Positions 52,252-64,000 of a stretch of 64,000 nt of DNA are shown here, in pieces. The first letter of the stretch is position 1, and each line of letters begins with the position of its first letter. The notes below the pieces were generated by a model, which was not told the DNA's origin, did no database searches, and saw only the letters and a program-made list of their open reading frames with translations. Source of the stretch: an uncultured bacterium (GTDB lineage: Bacteria > Verrucomicrobiota > Lentisphaeria > Victivallales > UBA1829); contig CADCMR010000002.1 in the NCBI GenBank assembly GCA_902802585.1, forward strand, positions 152,562-216,561. The letters run 5' to 3'. Position numbers and translations under genes: made by a program.

Positions 52252-52836
52252 ATGATCAAAAGCATCCTGCTGACCGGCGTGGGCGGACAGGGCATCCTGT
52301 TCGCGGCGGGCGTCATCGCGTCCGCAGCCGAAGCCGCCGGATTCAACGTCACGACCAACGAGATCCACGGCATGGCGCAGCGCGGCGGCAGCGTGACCGC
52401 CCAGGTCCGCTACGGCGAAGGCTCGTTCGCCCCGCTCGCCGTCTCCGGCGGCATCGACGTGATCGCCGCCATGGAGCACATCGAAGCCGTCCGCTACGCC
52501 CATTGGCTGAAGCCCGGCGGACTCGCCGTCGTCGCAAAAACGAGCGTGATCCCTGTGACCGTGACCAACGGTGCATGCACCTACCCCGCCGACGTGGAGG
52601 ACCGCCTCCGCGCGGTCTTCCCGCGCCTCGTCTACCTGGACTGCGCCGCGCTCGCGTTGGAGCTGGGCAACGCCCGCCTCGCGAACACGATTCTCACGGG
52701 CGCGCTTTCCAAAGGTCTCCCCGAGATCTCCGAGGACCACTGGCGCACCGGGCTGCTCGCCCGCGTCAAAAAGGGGTTTGAAGAAGCAAATCTAAACGCA
52801 TTCCGGAAAGGAAGAATGTTATGTTCCGATATTTAA
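52252..52836 (+). CDS. iorB: Indolepyruvate:ferredoxin oxidoreductase, beta subunit
   Basis: A 194-residue protein with the start of the gamma-type domain of 2-oxoacid oxidoreductases, ILLTGVGGQGILFAAGVIA, and the following GMAQRGGSVTAQVRYG. It is the small subunit paired with IorA. GGAG precedes the ATG at 52252; the frame is open to 52183. Its end overlaps the ligase gene by 16 bases. First gene of an operon for aryl-pyruvate metabolism. Confidence 0.92.
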   Translation: MIKSILLTGVGGQGILFAAGVIASAAEAAGFNVTTNEIHGMAQRGGSVTAQVRYGEGSFAPLAVSGGIDVIAAMEHIEAVRYAHWLKPGGLAVVAKTSVIPVTVTNGACTYPADVEDRLRAVFPRLVYLDCAALALELGNARLANTILTGALSKGLPEISEDHWRTGLLARVKKGFEEANLNAFRKGRMLCSDI

Positions 52837-54119
52837 ACGAAGAAGCCGAGACGCTCTCCCGCGCCCAGATCACCGAACTCCAGAACAAAAGACTGAAAGA
52901 GATCATCGCCCACACAGCGAAGAACTCCCCCTGGTCCGCGGCACGCTACCGCGCAGCCGGGGTTGATCCTGCGAACTTCCGCGGCCTTGCCGACCTGCAC
53001 AAGCTCCCCTTCTGCTCCAAGAAGGATTTCCGCGAACAGTACCCGCTCGGAATGTCCTGCGTCCCGCGCAACCAGCTCGCCGAAATGCACATGTCCAGCG
53101 GCTCCACCGGAACCCCGGTCGTGATGCCCTACACGCTTGCCGACCTCAAACAGTGGGCGACCTGTATGGGGCGCTGCTACATCATGGCGGGCGCGAATCC
53201 CGGTGACACCTGCCAGATCACGCCCGGCTTCGGACTCTTCAACGGCGGGTTCGGCTGCTACCACGGCGCGCGCGAGGCGGGGCTCTTCGTCGTCCCGACC
53301 GGCGCGGGCAACACCGTCCGCCAGATCAAGCTCGCGCGCGATTTCCAGACCCGCGTGATGGTCGCCGTTGTGTCCTACTCCATCCGCATCATGGAGATCC
53401 TCTCCGAGACCAACCAGTCCCTGCCCAACCTCAAGATCGGCATCTTCGGCGCGGAATCCTTCTCCCCCGGCATGAAGAAGCGCATCCGCGACGGGCTCAA
53501 CATCGACGCCTTCGACATCTATGGCATGACCGAGACAGGCGGCATCGGCAGCGGCATGGACTGCCCCGCCCACGAAGGCATCCACATGTGGGAGGACCAG
53601 TACATCGTCGAGGTCGTCGACCACGATACCGGCGAGCCCGTGCCCGACGGGGAATTCGGCGAGATCACGATCACCTCCCTCACCCGCGAAGCGCTCCCCG
53701 TAATCCGGTTCCGCACCGGCGACCGAGGCCGCATCCTGACCCGCGAAAAATGTGTCTGCGGACGCACCCACCTGCGCCTCGACACCATCAGCGGACGCCT
53801 CGACGACATGCTCATCATCTCCGGCGTGAACTTCTTCCCGAACCAGGTCGAACAGTCCCTGCTGAAGATTCCGGGCGTGCTCCCGAACTACCAGATCATC
53901 ATCCGCGACGACCACGGCATCAAGAGCCTGCGCGTGAACGTCGAGGCGGAGCCCGGCGTGACCGGATACATGGTCGAGAAACAGCTCAAGGAGGACCTCG
54001 GGTTCTCCCCCGAAGGCGACGTCTACAAGCCCGGCGAACTCCCGCGCACGGAAGGCAAGGCGAAGCGCATCTTCCACGAGACCGCCGGCGAAGAGAATAA
54101 AAACGAAGGAGGTAAATGA
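52821..54119 (+). CDS. Phenylacetate/arylacetate-CoA ligase (PaaK family)
   Basis: A 432-residue adenylate-forming enzyme. The AMP-binding loop SSGSTGTPVVMPYT, YGMTETGGIGSGMDC and the C-terminal hinge region RLDDMLIISGVNFFPNQVEQ are the PaaK signatures. Sitting between iorB and the aminotransferase and iorA genes, it would couple aryl-acetyl-CoA and aryl-acetate, giving ATP when run in the hydrolysis direction or activating aryl-acetates for reductive carboxylation. The stop overlaps the next start (ATGA). Confidence 0.93.
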   Translation: MFRYLNEEAETLSRAQITELQNKRLKEIIAHTAKNSPWSAARYRAAGVDPANFRGLADLHKLPFCSKKDFREQYPLGMSCVPRNQLAEMHMSSGSTGTPVVMPYTLADLKQWATCMGRCYIMAGANPGDTCQITPGFGLFNGGFGCYHGAREAGLFVVPTGAGNTVRQIKLARDFQTRVMVAVVSYSIRIMEILSETNQSLPNLKIGIFGAESFSPGMKKRIRDGLNIDAFDIYGMTETGGIGSGMDCPAHEGIHMWEDQYIVEVVDHDTGEPVPDGEFGEITITSLTREALPVIRFRTGDRGRILTREKCVCGRTHLRLDTISGRLDDMLIISGVNFFPNQVEQSLLKIPGVLPNYQIIIRDDHGIKSLRVNVEAEPGVTGYMVEKQLKEDLGFSPEGDVYKPGELPRTEGKAKRIFHETAGEENKNEGGK

Positions 54120-55315
54120 TGAACAGTATCGTTTCACCTGAAATCCTCGGCTACATGGAGCATTCTTCCTGGATCCGCAGGATGTTCGAGGCGGGTATCG
54201 AACTCAAGAAGAAATACGGCGACGACCAGGTCTATGATTTCAGCCTCGGCAACCCCGACATGCCCCCCCCGCCCGAAGTGAAGGCCGCGCTCCTCGACTT
54301 CGCGCAGACCGCCGACCAGCCCTACTCCATCGGCTACATGCCGAACGCCGGATTCCCGGACACCCGCGCCGCGCTCGCGCGCAAGGTCTCGCAGGAACAG
54401 TCCGCCGAAATCGACGCCTCGCACGTCGTCGTGACCTGCGGCGCGGCGGGCGGTCTGAATGCCGTCTTCCGTGCCACGCTCGAACCAGGCTGCGAAGTCC
54501 TCTGCCCGGCGCCCTACTTCGTCGAATACGGCTTCTACGTCTCGAACTTCGGCGGCAAGCTCTGCCCGGTCCCGTCCCATCCGGAAGATTTCTCGCTCGA
54601 CATCGAGGGATTCCGCGCCGCGCTCAGCGACAGGACGCGCGCCGTCATCATCAACTCCCCGAACAATCCGACCGGCCGCATCTACAACCGCCAGGAGCTC
54701 GCCGCGCTCGCCGACCTGCTCCGCGAACAGTCCGAAAAAAACGGCCGTCCGATCCTGCTCATCTCCGATGAACCGTACCGCTTCCTCAACTTCGAGCACA
54801 TGGAGATTCCGTCGCTCTTCTCGCTCTACGACGACTCCATCGTGGTCGGCTCATTCTCGAAGAACCTCTCGCTCGCGGGCGAACGCGTCGGCTACGTCGC
54901 CGCCGCCCCGAACTTCCGCGGCGTGAAGGAATTCATTGCCGCCGTCATCATGACGAACCGCATCCTCGGATTCGTGAACGCCCCCGCGATCGGCCAGCGC
55001 GTCCTGAACCGCTGCATCGACTGCGAGGTCGATCCCGTCCTCTACGGTCGCCGTCGCGACATGATGGCGGACGTCCTGCGCGAGGCGGGATTCGAGTTCT
55101 TCCTGCCGCCCGGAGCGTTCTATTTCTTCCCGAAGACGCCCATCGCGGACGACGTCGAATTCGTGCGCATCCTTCAGGGCGAACGCATCCTCGCCGTCCC
55201 CGGCGTCGGATTCGGCATGGCGGGTTTCATCCGCCTCGCGTTCTGCGTGCCGGAACGAACCATCACCGAATCGCTCCCGTCCTTCAAGCGCGCCGTGGCT
55301 GCGGCACGGAGGTAA
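54116..55315 (+). CDS. Class I/II aminotransferase, probable aromatic amino acid aminotransferase
   Basis: A 399-residue PLP enzyme. ATG 54116 overlaps the ligase stop and has GAAGGAGG upstream. The PLP lysine lies in GSFSKNLSLAGERVGY, with INSPNNPTGRIYN and SDEPYRFL before it. Substrate is not fixed by sequence, but its place between the ligase and iorA genes points to aromatic amino acids and aryl-pyruvates. Confidence 0.93.
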   Translation: MMNSIVSPEILGYMEHSSWIRRMFEAGIELKKKYGDDQVYDFSLGNPDMPPPPEVKAALLDFAQTADQPYSIGYMPNAGFPDTRAALARKVSQEQSAEIDASHVVVTCGAAGGLNAVFRATLEPGCEVLCPAPYFVEYGFYVSNFGGKLCPVPSHPEDFSLDIEGFRAALSDRTRAVIINSPNNPTGRIYNRQELAALADLLREQSEKNGRPILLISDEPYRFLNFEHMEIPSLFSLYDDSIVVGSFSKNLSLAGERVGYVAAAPNFRGVKEFIAAVIMTNRILGFVNAPAIGQRVLNRCIDCEVDPVLYGRRRDMMADVLREAGFEFFLPPGAFYFFPKTPIADDVEFVRILQGERILAVPGVGFGMAGFIRLAFCVPERTITESLPSFKRAVAAARR

Positions 55316-55321
55316 TCCCCC

Positions 55322-57091
55322 ATGCGCCTGCTCCTCACCGGAAACGAGGCGATCGCGCGCGGCGCGTGGGAAGGCGGCGTGACGGCGGCGTTCGGCTACC
55401 CCGGTACCCCGTCCACCGAAATCCTCGAAAACCTCGTCAAATACGACGGCGTCTACTGCGAGTGGAGCCCGAACGAGAAAGTCGCCCTCGAGGCGGCCGC
55501 CGGGGCGTCCATCGCCGGGGCGCGCTGCATCGTCACCATGAAGCTCGTCGGGCTGAACGTCGCCGCCGACCCGCTGATGACGCTCTCCTACGTCGGCGTC
55601 CGCGGCGGACTCGTGGTAGTCGTGGCGGACGACCCCGGTCAGCATTCCTCCCAGACGGAGCAGGATACGCGCCATTACGCCCGTCTCGCCAAGGTCCCGA
55701 TTCTCGATCCCGCCGACGCCGTCGATGCACGCGCCTTCATGCTGGAGGCGTTCGAGCTGTCCGAACAATACGGCTGCCCGGTCATCCTCCGCACAACCAC
55801 CTGTGTCGGGCACTCCCGCGCACTGGTCGAATGCGGCGAGCCGCGTCCGCACAACGTGACCGAGTTCAAAAAGGAACCGTCCCGCTTCGTGCCGCTGCCG
55901 CTCTGGGGTCGCAAGCTCCGCGTGAAGGTCGAGGAACGCCTGGACACACAGTCCGCCGACGCCTCGTCGCATGCCTCGCTGAACCACGTGATCCCCGGCA
56001 CAGCTGCCGACCTCGGCATCATCACGTGCGGCATCGCCGCGCTCTACTGCCGCGAGCTTATGCCGGAAGCCCCGGTCCTGAAGCTCGGCTGGCCCTGGCC
56101 CTTCCCCGATGCCATGATCCGGGAGTTTGCCGCCTCCGTCAAACGCGTCGTCGTCATCGAGGAAGGGGATCCGATCCTGGAGGAACACGTCCGGTCGCTC
56201 GGTATTGCGTGTTCCGGCAAGTCCGATGTCGTGCCTCGCTGCGGCGAGCTCACGCCGGACCGCATCTTCGAAATCCGCGAAAAACTCCGCGGCACGAACA
56301 ACGAACTTCCGACCCCCTTCCCGCAAGCCGATGGACTCCCGATGCGGCCTCCGGTCTTCTGCCCCGGCTGCCCCCATCGCGCGCTCTTCTACGCGCTGAC
56401 CAAGTTCGACGTGATCGTGACGGGCGACATCGGATGCTACAGCCTCGCGGTTTTCCCGCCGCTTGAACGCACCGACGTGCTGATCTGCATGGGCGGCGGA
56501 TTCACGCTCGCGCACGGCCTCGACAAGGCAGGCGAAAAGAAGAAGGTCGTCGGCGTGCTCGGCGATTCCACATTCTTCCACTCCGGCATCACCGGTCTGC
56601 TCGACATAGTCTACAACAAGGGCACGTCCACGCTCATCGTCGTCGACAACTCCAGCACAGCCATGACAGGACATCAGGACCACCCCGGCACCGGTCGCAC
56701 CATCTCCGGCGCACCCGCGCCCGCCGCGTCCATCGAAGCCATCGCACGCGCCTGCGGCATGAAACGCGTCACGGTCTGCGACCCGTTCGACCAGGAGAAG
56801 TTGCACAAAGTCCTCGCGGAGGAAATCGCCGCGGACGAGCCTTCCCTCATCATTTCTAAGGCTCCCTGCCCGCTCCAGATTCGCCGCCGTCTCGGTCCCG
56901 TCCGTGCCATCGACGCCGACAAGTGCAAAAACTGCAAAGCTTGCCTCAAATGCGGCTGCCCCGCCATTGTGGTCACGGCGAGCGGCAAGCCCGCCATTGA
57001 TCCGCAGCTGTGTTCCGGCTGCCGCCTCTGTGAATCCGTCTGCAAGTTCGGCGTGATCGCGCCCGTCGCGACGCCCGGACAGGAAGGCTGA
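55322..57091 (+). CDS. iorA: Indolepyruvate:ferredoxin oxidoreductase, alpha subunit
   Basis: A 589-residue protein. The N-terminal pyrimidine domain begins LLTGNEAIARGAWEGGVTAAFGYPGTPSTE. The TPP-binding part has GDIGCYSLAVFPP and GVLGDSTFFHSGITGLLD. The C-terminus carries two 4Fe-4S clusters (CKNCKACLKCGCP and CSGCRLCESVC). It decarboxylates indole-, phenyl- and hydroxyphenyl-pyruvate to the aryl-acetyl-CoA with reduction of ferredoxin, or runs in reverse. It pairs with iorB, here split from it by two genes. Confidence 0.95.
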   Translation: MRLLLTGNEAIARGAWEGGVTAAFGYPGTPSTEILENLVKYDGVYCEWSPNEKVALEAAAGASIAGARCIVTMKLVGLNVAADPLMTLSYVGVRGGLVVVVADDPGQHSSQTEQDTRHYARLAKVPILDPADAVDARAFMLEAFELSEQYGCPVILRTTTCVGHSRALVECGEPRPHNVTEFKKEPSRFVPLPLWGRKLRVKVEERLDTQSADASSHASLNHVIPGTAADLGIITCGIAALYCRELMPEAPVLKLGWPWPFPDAMIREFAASVKRVVVIEEGDPILEEHVRSLGIACSGKSDVVPRCGELTPDRIFEIREKLRGTNNELPTPFPQADGLPMRPPVFCPGCPHRALFYALTKFDVIVTGDIGCYSLAVFPPLERTDVLICMGGGFTLAHGLDKAGEKKKVVGVLGDSTFFHSGITGLLDIVYNKGTSTLIVVDNSSTAMTGHQDHPGTGRTISGAPAPAASIEAIARACGMKRVTVCDPFDQEKLHKVLAEEIAADEPSLIISKAPCPLQIRRRLGPVRAIDADKCKNCKACLKCGCPAIVVTASGKPAIDPQLCSGCRLCESVCKFGVIAPVATPGQEG

Positions 57092-57094
57092 CCA

Positions 57095-57646
57095 ATGAAA
57101 ATCCTCAACCGCGAAACCATCGCTTCCGGCGGCTGGATCTCCCTCCAGAAGATCACCTATCTCGGGCACGACGGCAAGACGCGCACCTGGGAATCCGCCT
57201 CCCGCGTCAAGTCCCGGGGCGCCGTCATGATGATCCCCGTCACCAAGCCCGGGGACAAGCTCATCGTTATCCGGCAGTTCCGCCCCCCGACCGGACGCCT
57301 CGTCTACGAATTCCCCGCCGGACTCATCAATCCCAGTGAAGACCCGGTGGAGACCGCCGTGCGCGAACTGAAGGAGGAGACCGGCTACGTCGGCACGGTC
57401 GACTACTGCTCGCCGCCGGTCTTCACCTCGCCCGGACTCTCCTCCGAATTCGTGCATCTGGTGAGGATGACCGTCGACCTGGAGGCGCAGAGCGAGCTCG
57501 CCACGAACTTCGACGAATCCGAGTACATTGAAACGTTCCTCGTCGCACAGGACGAACTCGCGGACTTCATCCGCAAGGCGGAAACCGAGGGGTGCGGCGT
57601 GGATACGAAGATGTACATGTGGGCGATTTCACAAGGTGGCTTCTGA
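57095..57646 (+). CDS. Nudix hydrolase, ADP-ribose pyrophosphatase-like
   Basis: A 183-residue protein 3 bp after iorA. The Nudix box GLINPSEDPVETAVRELKEETGY matches G-x5-E-x7-R-E-x-x-E-E-x-G, and LIVIRQFRPPTGRLVYEFPAG is the ADP-ribose-type strand before it. It probably cleaves ADP-ribose or a related nucleotide-sugar. Why it is in an ior operon is unclear. Confidence 0.88.
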   Translation: MKILNRETIASGGWISLQKITYLGHDGKTRTWESASRVKSRGAVMMIPVTKPGDKLIVIRQFRPPTGRLVYEFPAGLINPSEDPVETAVRELKEETGYVGTVDYCSPPVFTSPGLSSEFVHLVRMTVDLEAQSELATNFDESEYIETFLVAQDELADFIRKAETEGCGVDTKMYMWAISQGGF

Positions 57647-57981
57647 CGCCGCCGGATGCCTTTGCATCCATCGGTCATATAGGTCATAAGTTTTTATTCG
57701 GTTGGGTTTAATACCCCGCCCCTTGGGTCGGCTTAGAAATAATCGATAAACTCTATGCTGTCCAAGTTTGTGTTAAATCTCGGTTGTGTTTTTGCGTCCG
57801 GCTCGTTTCCGAGCCGTGTACGGTCGGGCGTAATACCGTGAGACTTGCCTCGCGGATAGCCTGATCGGAAGCAAAAACTTTATTACCGCGAGGCGGCGCT
57901 GGCGGAGTTTCTTTTTTTCATAGGACCTATTGGTCATATACGACCTATTGTTTTATAGTTTTTTGGGAAGAATCCGGGCAC
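57647..57981. other. Gene-free stretch with several inverted and direct repeats and a possible ORF relic
   Basis: Visible elements: GGATGC-CTTT-GCATCC (57654-57669); CGGCTCG-TTTC-CGAGCCG (57799-57816); a 9-bp inverted repeat 57847-57855/57886-57894 with T-rich sequence after it; GACCTATTG at 57924 and 57942; GGTCATATA at 57673 and 57932. The minus strand has about 48 sense codons before a TAA at 57733-57735 but no start codon, so it may be the remains of a gene or part of a structured RNA. No function can be given. Confidence 0.45.
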
Positions 57982-58021
57982 AAAAAAAGGAGCCTGAGAC
58001 GCAATTAACGAATCAAGCTCC
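57982..58021 (-). terminator. Terminator of the rRNA operon
   Basis: A 9-bp stem (57989-57997 with 58013-58021, one G-T pair) follows the 5S gene on the minus strand and is followed by seven T residues (57982-57988). Confidence 0.88.
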
Positions 58022-58031
58022 GGAAAAGAAA

Positions 58032-58145
58032 TCCGGCATCGAACTACTCTCCCACAGTCAAATATGCAGTACCATCGTCGCTGGGCCCCTTATCGATCGT
58101 GTTCGGGATGGGAACGTGAGTTACAAGCCCGCCATGGACACCGGA
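58032..58145 (-). rRNA. rrf: 5S ribosomal RNA
   Basis: About 114 nt. The ends pair (CCGGTGTC with GATGCCGG). The inside has the 5S loop sequences CCCATCCCGAACACG and GGGAGAGTAG. The boundaries are those of the terminal stem. Confidence 0.92.
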
Positions 58146-58300
58146 AAAAAAGGATTAAAGATGCTAGGTTTATGTTGGTTGAGTTGTGTCGGAACGACAA
58201 GCAATTTTTAGTAAATTGGGAAATTGCGATTTTGTATTTGAAAACGCAGCTTGGTGTTTTTTTCGTTCCAGTGTCCTGGCAGACATTGGAAGGAAAAAAA

Positions 58301-61210
<2,910 letters not shown>

Positions 61211-61415
61211 AAAATTCACTGTTTGTGTTTGCTTGTCTCTACGCATTGCATCCCGATATGTCTCCACATCGGGCGAATTTGTTTTGCCTGCCATATAAAA
61301 TGGCTTTCCCTACATCTAACTAACATCTTTAATGTCAATGAACACCGCGGAATTCCTCCCGCTGTATCGTCTCCGAAGTCGCCTCCGGTAAAACGCATAT
61401 CCAGATTCGCAGAAA

Positions 61416-61492
61416 TGGTGGGCGTACTTGGAGTTGAACCAAGGACCTCGTCCTTATCAGGGACGCGCTCTAACCAACTGAGCTACACGCCC
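61416..61492 (-). tRNA. tRNA-Ile (anticodon GAT)
   Basis: A 77-nt cloverleaf with encoded CCA. Acceptor GGGCGTG pairs with TACGCCC, the anticodon loop is CTGATAA, and the T arm is TTGGTTCAACTCCAA. It lies between tRNA-Ala and 23S. Confidence 0.96.
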
Positions 61493-61502
61493 ATCTCGGT
61501 TT

Positions 61503-61579
61503 TGGTGGAGCCTAAGGGACTCGAACCCTCGACATCCTGCTTGCAAAGCAGACACTCTAGCCAACTGAGTTAAGGCCCC
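61503..61579 (-). tRNA. tRNA-Ala (anticodon TGC)
   Basis: A cloverleaf with encoded CCA. Acceptor GGGGCCT pairs with AGGCTCC (one G-T), the anticodon loop is TTTGCAA, and the T arm is GAGGGTTCGAGTCCCTT. It lies directly after 16S; the order Ala then Ile is the reverse of the common Ile-Ala spacer. Confidence 0.95.
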
Positions 61580-61798
61580 CTGGTCTTCCGGACTCCTCAC
61601 CAATAAGGTGATTCGCCCCGATTCCGTGAATCGTTCACGTCTTGTAATGAACACCACTGCAGGCGTCCTTCAAAAAATGCTGAATAGTACGGTGAACCCT
61701 TGCATCCGTTGCCGGATGCCAATCCCACTTCTCCGTGGGCTTTACTCTCGACAGGCTGAATTGTGATTTGGTTGGTACAATCCCCTGTCTGCTCCTTA

Positions 61799-63314
<1,516 letters not shown>

Positions 63315-63456
63315 AAATCTTAACGCTCATTCCTGAGCATATAAAACTTTTTCACGGAAAGAGTGACTCTTTCTTGTGTTACTACGGTTATTTTATGCCT
63401 CATTGCTGAAGCAAGCCTCAAACCATTGACTCGGGCTCATCGCACTATTCAACACT

Positions 63457-63468
63457 TTTCAAAGAACA
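63457..63468 (-). promoter_or_regulatory. boxA-like antitermination site in the rRNA leader
   Basis: Minus strand GTTCTTTGAAAA, about 150 bases upstream of 16S, resembles rRNA leader boxA sequences. The leader between promoter P2 and 16S shows no ORF with a ribosome site. Confidence 0.4.
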
Positions 63469-63661
63469 CCCCCGCAACACAGGACTGTAATGCCCTTCGC
63501 AGTTCGCTCCCATGACCATAAAGACCATAAAAGACCGCCGCGCGTTTCATCGCATCTTGTATCGGGATGGTAATCTCCGGATTCTTCCGTGGAATCCTCC
63601 GGTCCGCGTCCGCCCGCCAGACAAGCCCCAAACAGGACCGCCTGCGAAGGACGGCGCATTT

Positions 63662-63689
63662 AATATAGCATCGATTTTGTGTTTGTCAA
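63662..63689 (-). promoter_or_regulatory. rRNA operon promoter P2
   Basis: Minus strand consensus TTGACA (63684-63689), 16 bp, TATATT (63662-63667). Confidence 0.75.
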
Positions 63690-63837
63690 TGCTCTTTTCA
63701 AAAATTTCCAGGATTTTTTCCCGGACACCTTTGAGAAGAACACTTCCTCGACGCCTCCTTACACCGCCCTCTCCGGGCTCTCTCAATGATCACTCCCGCC
63801 AGCTCAAAGCTTCCTCCGAATCAAGCGGGTGATATAT

Positions 63838-63865
63838 ACTATAGCACAGTTTTGCGCTTTGTCAA
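63838..63865 (-). promoter_or_regulatory. rRNA operon promoter P1
   Basis: Minus strand consensus TTGACA (63860-63865), 16 bp, TATAGT (63838-63843), 176 bp upstream of P2. Beyond it, up to the window end, only AT/GC-mixed DNA without a supported gene is seen. Confidence 0.72.
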
Positions 63866-64000
63866 ACGCTTTCCCGAAGATTTTTCGATTTTTCTTCGGT
63901 CCGGCGCCAAACCGTCACCCGGATTGGATTCATCGCAGCTTTGTCACTTTTGAGGAGAACACCGGCTCCTGATCGAACCGATATCATATAAAATACACCC

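Noticed and set aside
54851..57457. 868-codon open frame on the minus strand opposite the aminotransferase and iorA genes
   Set aside because: It has no recognisable family or ribosome site and mirrors well-identified genes on the other strand; the high GC at third positions makes such antisense frames long.
57733..57880. Open minus-strand stretch that could be a transposase remnant
   Set aside because: It has no start codon and I could not tie it to a known transposase, so it is only noted as a possible relic.

Overview
The window looks like a piece of a GC-rich, Gram-negative-type chromosome from the Planctomycetota-Verrucomicrobiota-Lentisphaerota group, most likely a Lentisphaerota/Victivallis-like gut polysaccharide degrader. 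This is inferred from gene content, not from a database search. The clues are clustered prepilin-leader proteins with an H-x9-DG tail motif, secreted and lipoprotein glycoside hydrolases, an eukaryotic-type Ser/Thr kinase with a zinc ribbon, a very long Rho factor, a 29-residue AURKAIP1/COX24-type basic protein, and an iorA/iorB/arylacetate-CoA-ligase operon. Nothing looks like a prophage, IS element or CRISPR array.

Layout. 0-7 kb (+): the end of an SDR gene, an FAD flavoprotein and an Old Yellow Enzyme-type reductase that overlap or nearly touch, then two tandem GH43 arabinanase-like proteins. 7-9.6 kb (-): a cluster of prepilin-leader proteins containing an internally deleted relic and a small membrane protein. 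9.7-20 kb (-): a membrane-anchored solute-binding protein and an M48 lipoprotein protease; an operon argD-argF-comEC-glycosyltransferase-HtrA protease held together by ATGA overlaps; and the ribosome hibernation factor. 20-26.5 kb: a sialate O-acetylesterase-like enzyme (-); then (+) a RelB/PIN toxin-antitoxin pair whose toxin carries an in-frame stop, a Sel1-repeat protein, a polyprenyl diphosphate synthase, an unusual tailed DUF4380-like protein and a thioesterase. 26.5-32.3 kb: a large Ser/Thr kinase (-) divergent from a glycosyltransferase (+), then YhcH, an Ntn amide hydrolase and a Pmp3-type peptide (-). 32.3-37.2 kb (-): hisD-hisC-unknown-cmk-ybgC-ychJ. 37.3-40.6 kb (+): a candidate structured ncRNA, an ExbB/MotA-like channel protein coupled to a long coiled-coil protein, and a DUF486 membrane protein. 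40.8-50.7 kb: a beta-helix protein (-), a CE1-like esterase (+), the COX24-type peptide and a TPR protein (+), a GH16 lipoprotein (-), and coaE-rho (-). 51-57.6 kb: a GMP synthase synthetase subunit without its amidotransferase domain (-), then iorB-ligase-aminotransferase-iorA-Nudix (+). 58-63.9 kb (-): a complete rRNA operon 16S-tRNAAla-tRNAIle-23S-5S with two strong promoters.

How the parts work together. GH43, GH16, the CE1-like esterase, the sialate esterase and the beta-helix protein together suggest breakdown of decorated plant or host glycans. The ior operon is a full route between aromatic amino acids, aryl-pyruvates and aryl-acetates. Many promoters could be read by eye; the recurring form is TTGAnn, 16-17 bp, then TATATT.

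The best candidates for something undescribed are: the channel-like/coiled-coil gene pair at 37.6-40.0 kb; the ncRNA just upstream; the sugar-epimerase-like protein with a cysteine cluster and histone-H1-like tail at 24.8 kb; the Rho with an Asn/Gln-rich prion-like insert; and the ComEC that has lost its metal-binding motif.
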